From positions 464 through 6,836 of the forward strand of contig MGYR01000050.1 in the NCBI GenBank assembly GCA_001801825.1: a stretch of 6,373 nt of DNA, read 5' to 3'. This document shows positions 5,452-6,373 of this stretch, piece by piece (within the stretch, counting starts at the first letter, position 1; the number at the start of each line of letters is the position of its first letter). This DNA is from Gammaproteobacteria bacterium RIFCSPLOWO2_02_FULL_56_15. Lineage in GTDB: Bacteria; Pseudomonadota; Gammaproteobacteria; Eutrophobiales; Eutrophobiaceae. A program made the translations under genes and the position numbers. Below the pieces are notes generated by a model that did no database searches, had not been told where the DNA came from, and saw only the letters and a program-made list of their open reading frames with translations.

Positions 5452-5457
5452 TGGCAA

Positions 5458-5736
5458 ATGATCAAGTCGTTTCGGCACAAAGGACTGCGCCGTTTCTTTG
5501 AGACAGGCAGCACAGCAGGGATTCAGGCAACTCATGCGCAAAAGATCCGCCTGGAATTGACTGCGCTGGAAACTGCTTCAACAATTGAAGATATGGCCGT
5601 ACCGGGATTTCACTTACACCCGCTCAAAGGGAGCCGCAAGGGCCAGTGGTCAATTACCGTGAGTGGCAATTGGCGGATCACGTTCGAATTCCGAGATGGC
5701 AACGCGTATTTGTTGGACTACGAGGACTATCACTAA
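5458..5736 (+). CDS. higB: HigB-family mRNA interferase toxin
   Basis: A 92-residue RelE-fold toxin, first gene of a higBA operon. The start MIKSFRHKGLRRFFE and the motifs FHLHPLKG (51-58), WSITVSGNWRITFEF (64-78) and the C-terminal YEDYH (88-92) match the well-studied Proteus vulgaris HigB closely, as I recall it, at the same length and without gaps. The residues implicated there (His54, Asp90, Tyr91, His92) fall at identical positions, so ribosome-dependent mRNA cleavage is expected. The start is fixed by this N-terminal match. The order toxin-then-antitoxin is typical of hig operons. The stop overlaps the higA start by one base. No visible damage. Confidence 0.95.
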   Translation: MIKSFRHKGLRRFFETGSTAGIQATHAQKIRLELTALETASTIEDMAVPGFHLHPLKGSRKGQWSITVSGNWRITFEFRDGNAYLLDYEDYH

Positions 5737-6029
5737 TGCCCATGCACAATCCACCCCATCCCGGCGAGTTCATCCGCGAGGTATATATTGCGCCTTTTCA
5801 AATCAGTGTCCGGAAGGTTGCAGAAAGCCTTGGTGTTGCGGCATCCACGCTGAACCGACTGTTGAATGGGGAAAATAACGTGTCTCCGGAGATGGCATTA
5901 AGACTTTCCAAGACACTCGGAAGGTCGCCGGAGAGTTGGCTGGCGATGCAGGATCAATACGACCTGTGGCACGCACGTCAAAGTGTGGATTTGAAGCAAG
6001 TCAGGAAGTTGAATGTTTCTGCTGCATAA
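5736..6029 (+). CDS. higA: HigA-family antitoxin, XRE-type helix-turn-helix
   Basis: A 97-residue antitoxin beginning MPMHNPPHPGEFIREVY, the usual opening of HigA. I choose ATG 5736 because it overlaps the higB stop (TAATG) and has GAGG (5722-5725) ten bases upstream; ATG 5742 would remove two residues, and longer in-frame versions read through higB. The helix-turn-helix spans ~25-55 (VRKVAESLGVAASTLNRLLN), followed by the family-typical MALRLSKTLGRSPESWLAMQ and YDLWHAR. It should bind HigB and repress the operon at the palindrome in the promoter spacer. The length and motifs are normal. Confidence 0.95.
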   Translation: MPMHNPPHPGEFIREVYIAPFQISVRKVAESLGVAASTLNRLLNGENNVSPEMALRLSKTLGRSPESWLAMQDQYDLWHARQSVDLKQVRKLNVSAA

Positions 6030-6061
6030 AAAACGCTTCGAAGTGACGCGTATCCGCGCAC

Positions 6062-6166
6062 TGAATCGCCCCGGGTTTGCCGGAGACTGTTTCGTTTGAG
6101 TCAAGCCGCTTTGGCTGACTCCTCTAGTTGGCGATAATCTGCTGTTTCCAACTCCCCTGGTAGGTA
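6062..6166 (-). mobile_element. IS3-family insertion sequence remnant (right end and transposase tail)
   Basis: On the minus strand, 6166-6101 reads YLPGELETADYRQLEESAKA, a final Ala and a TGA stop. This is the recognisable C-terminus of IS3-family OrfB transposases (usually ...SAIGYLPPEELETADYR). Beyond the stop, TGAATCGCCCCGGGTTTGCC from 6062 looks like the terminal inverted repeat, starting with TG as IS3-family ends do. Everything upstream of the YLP motif, including the DDE catalytic residues, is missing, and no partner terminal repeat is seen in the window. It is a dead fragment of about 105 bases. The identification is from memory of the family's C-terminal sequence. Confidence 0.75.
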
Positions 6167-6168
6167 GT

Positions 6169-6199
6169 GGGGAACGGTCATCAAAAGACCGTGTTCCTC
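6169..6199 (+). repeat. Long bulged hairpin at the IS truncation point
   Basis: GGGGAACGGTC (6169-6179) pairs with GACCG...TTCCTC (6187-6199) over 11 base pairs with one 2-base bulge and one G-T pair, around an ATCAAAA loop. It begins three bases from where IS3 similarity ends. There is no T-run on either side, so it is not a clear terminator. Its role is unknown. Confidence 0.5.
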
Positions 6200-6215
6200 C
6201 CCGTCACCCAACTGC

Positions 6216-6229
6216 TTGATCCAGATCAA
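6216..6229 (+). promoter_or_regulatory. FNR/Anr-type binding site
   Basis: TTGAT-CCAG-ATCAA is an exact match to the FNR/Anr consensus TTGAT-N4-ATCAA. Its centre is about 41 bases before the start predicted from the TATAAA at 6251-6256, which is the class II activator position. It lies upstream of an AOR-like gene, an enzyme class that works under anoxic conditions. Confidence 0.7.
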
Positions 6230-6250
6230 TGTCCTTATTTCCCCCTGATT

Positions 6251-6256
6251 TATAAA
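6251..6256 (+). promoter_or_regulatory. -10 element of the FNR-dependent promoter
   Basis: TATAAA matches the -10 consensus at five of six positions and is 21 bases downstream of the FNR box end, against about 22 expected in class II FNR promoters. No good -35 is present, as is normal where FNR replaces it. Transcription would start near 6263, giving a leader of about 58 bases that includes a TGCATCTT pair (6264 and 6274). Confidence 0.55.
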
Positions 6257-6320
6257 GGAGATGTGCATCTTATTGCATCTTTTATGTAATTTTCGATAAC
6301 TCTACGAAATATATTTCATA

Positions 6321-6373
6321 ATGCGGTATGGGGAAACAGGCTTCAACCTCGAGATCGACCTCTCTCGGGGCAA
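6321..6373 (+). CDS. N-terminus of an aldehyde:ferredoxin oxidoreductase-like protein (cut by window end)
   Basis: The frame from ATG 6321 begins MRYGETGFNLEIDLSRGN and runs off the window. The pattern Y-x-E-T-G-F/Y-N-L-E-I/V-D-L-S/T-R-G-N is how I remember the start of AOR-family tungsten enzymes, including the BamB-like branch. An in-frame stop at 6297-6299 and no other start between them fix the start codon, though no clear SD is visible. Family members oxidise aldehydes to acids, or in the BamB group reduce aromatic CoA esters, with a tungsten-pterin and a 4Fe-4S cluster. With only 17 complete codons the subfamily cannot be set. The perfect FNR box upstream fits an oxygen-sensitive enzyme made under anoxia. 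Confidence 0.65.
   Translation, partial: MRYGETGFNLEIDLSRG

Larger units (their letters stand above)
5142..5457. other. Divergent intergenic region between the repeat-protein gene and higBA
   Basis: These 316 bases hold the minus-strand promoter of the repeat-protein gene (5194-5222) and the + strand promoter/operator of higBA (5423-5451). Between them is an ACAGG-ctaac-CCTGT hairpin (5313-5327) and a stretch at 5382-5403 that repeats a segment of the DGC gene. A 131-codon + strand frame crosses this region, but it overlaps the better-supported minus-strand gene and shows no family features, so I see no gene here. Confidence 0.6.

Noticed and set aside
5646..5735. Longer HigA start reading through higB
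   Set aside because: The extension is higB sequence in another frame; homologues begin at MPMHNPPHPGE or close to it, and an SD precedes 5736.
6261..6299. Short 12-codon frame directly after AAAGGAG (6254-6260)
   Set aside because: The SD-like sequence abuts the ATG with no spacing and overlaps the predicted -10, so it would not be on the transcript.

Overview
The window looks like a chromosomal segment of a Gram-negative proteobacterium. The evidence is a PAS-type sensor kinase, a membrane diguanylate cyclase, sigma70-like promoters, a perfect FNR/Anr box and an IS3-type transposase tail. A beta- or gammaproteobacterium with anaerobic metabolism fits best, because the right edge holds the N-terminus of a protein resembling aldehyde:ferredoxin oxidoreductase (AOR). 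The species cannot be fixed from the sequence.

Layout. Positions 1-1758 carry a signalling pair on the + strand: the C-terminal part of a PAS/HisKA/HATPase histidine kinase (cut by the window edge) and, one base later, a two-TM GGDEF diguanylate cyclase. From about 1759 to 6029 the region becomes an accessory cluster with three toxin-antitoxin (TA) operons on the + strand: phd-yoeB (1932-2434, type II), abiEi-abiEii (2615-4485, type IV) and higB-higA (5458-6029, type II). In the first two the antitoxin gene comes first; in the third the toxin comes first. All three pairs overlap by 1-10 bases, and each has a recognisable promoter overlapping or abutting a symmetric or repeated candidate operator. 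Between abiE and higBA lie a pair of inverted REP-like hairpins (4535-4717) and a minus-strand gene for a small secreted protein built from 20-residue repeats (4791-5141), with its own good promoter.

Mobile-element debris borders the cluster: a probable relic of a group II intron maturase C-terminus (about 1756-1908, minus), and the terminal repeat plus last 21 codons of an IS3-family transposase (6062-6166, minus). To the right, a perfect TTGAT-N4-ATCAA box and a TATAAA -10 element have class II FNR-promoter geometry ahead of the AOR-like start at 6321.

How the parts fit: the outer genes (kinase/cyclase on the left, AOR on the right) look like host core functions. The middle 4 kb looks like an insertion hotspot that has collected addiction or phage-defence modules. 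The less ordinary signals are the 20-residue-repeat secreted protein with identical CX9C end repeats, the nuclease-like N-terminal part of AbiEi, the operator placements, and the FNR-type promoter preserved next to a truncated IS.
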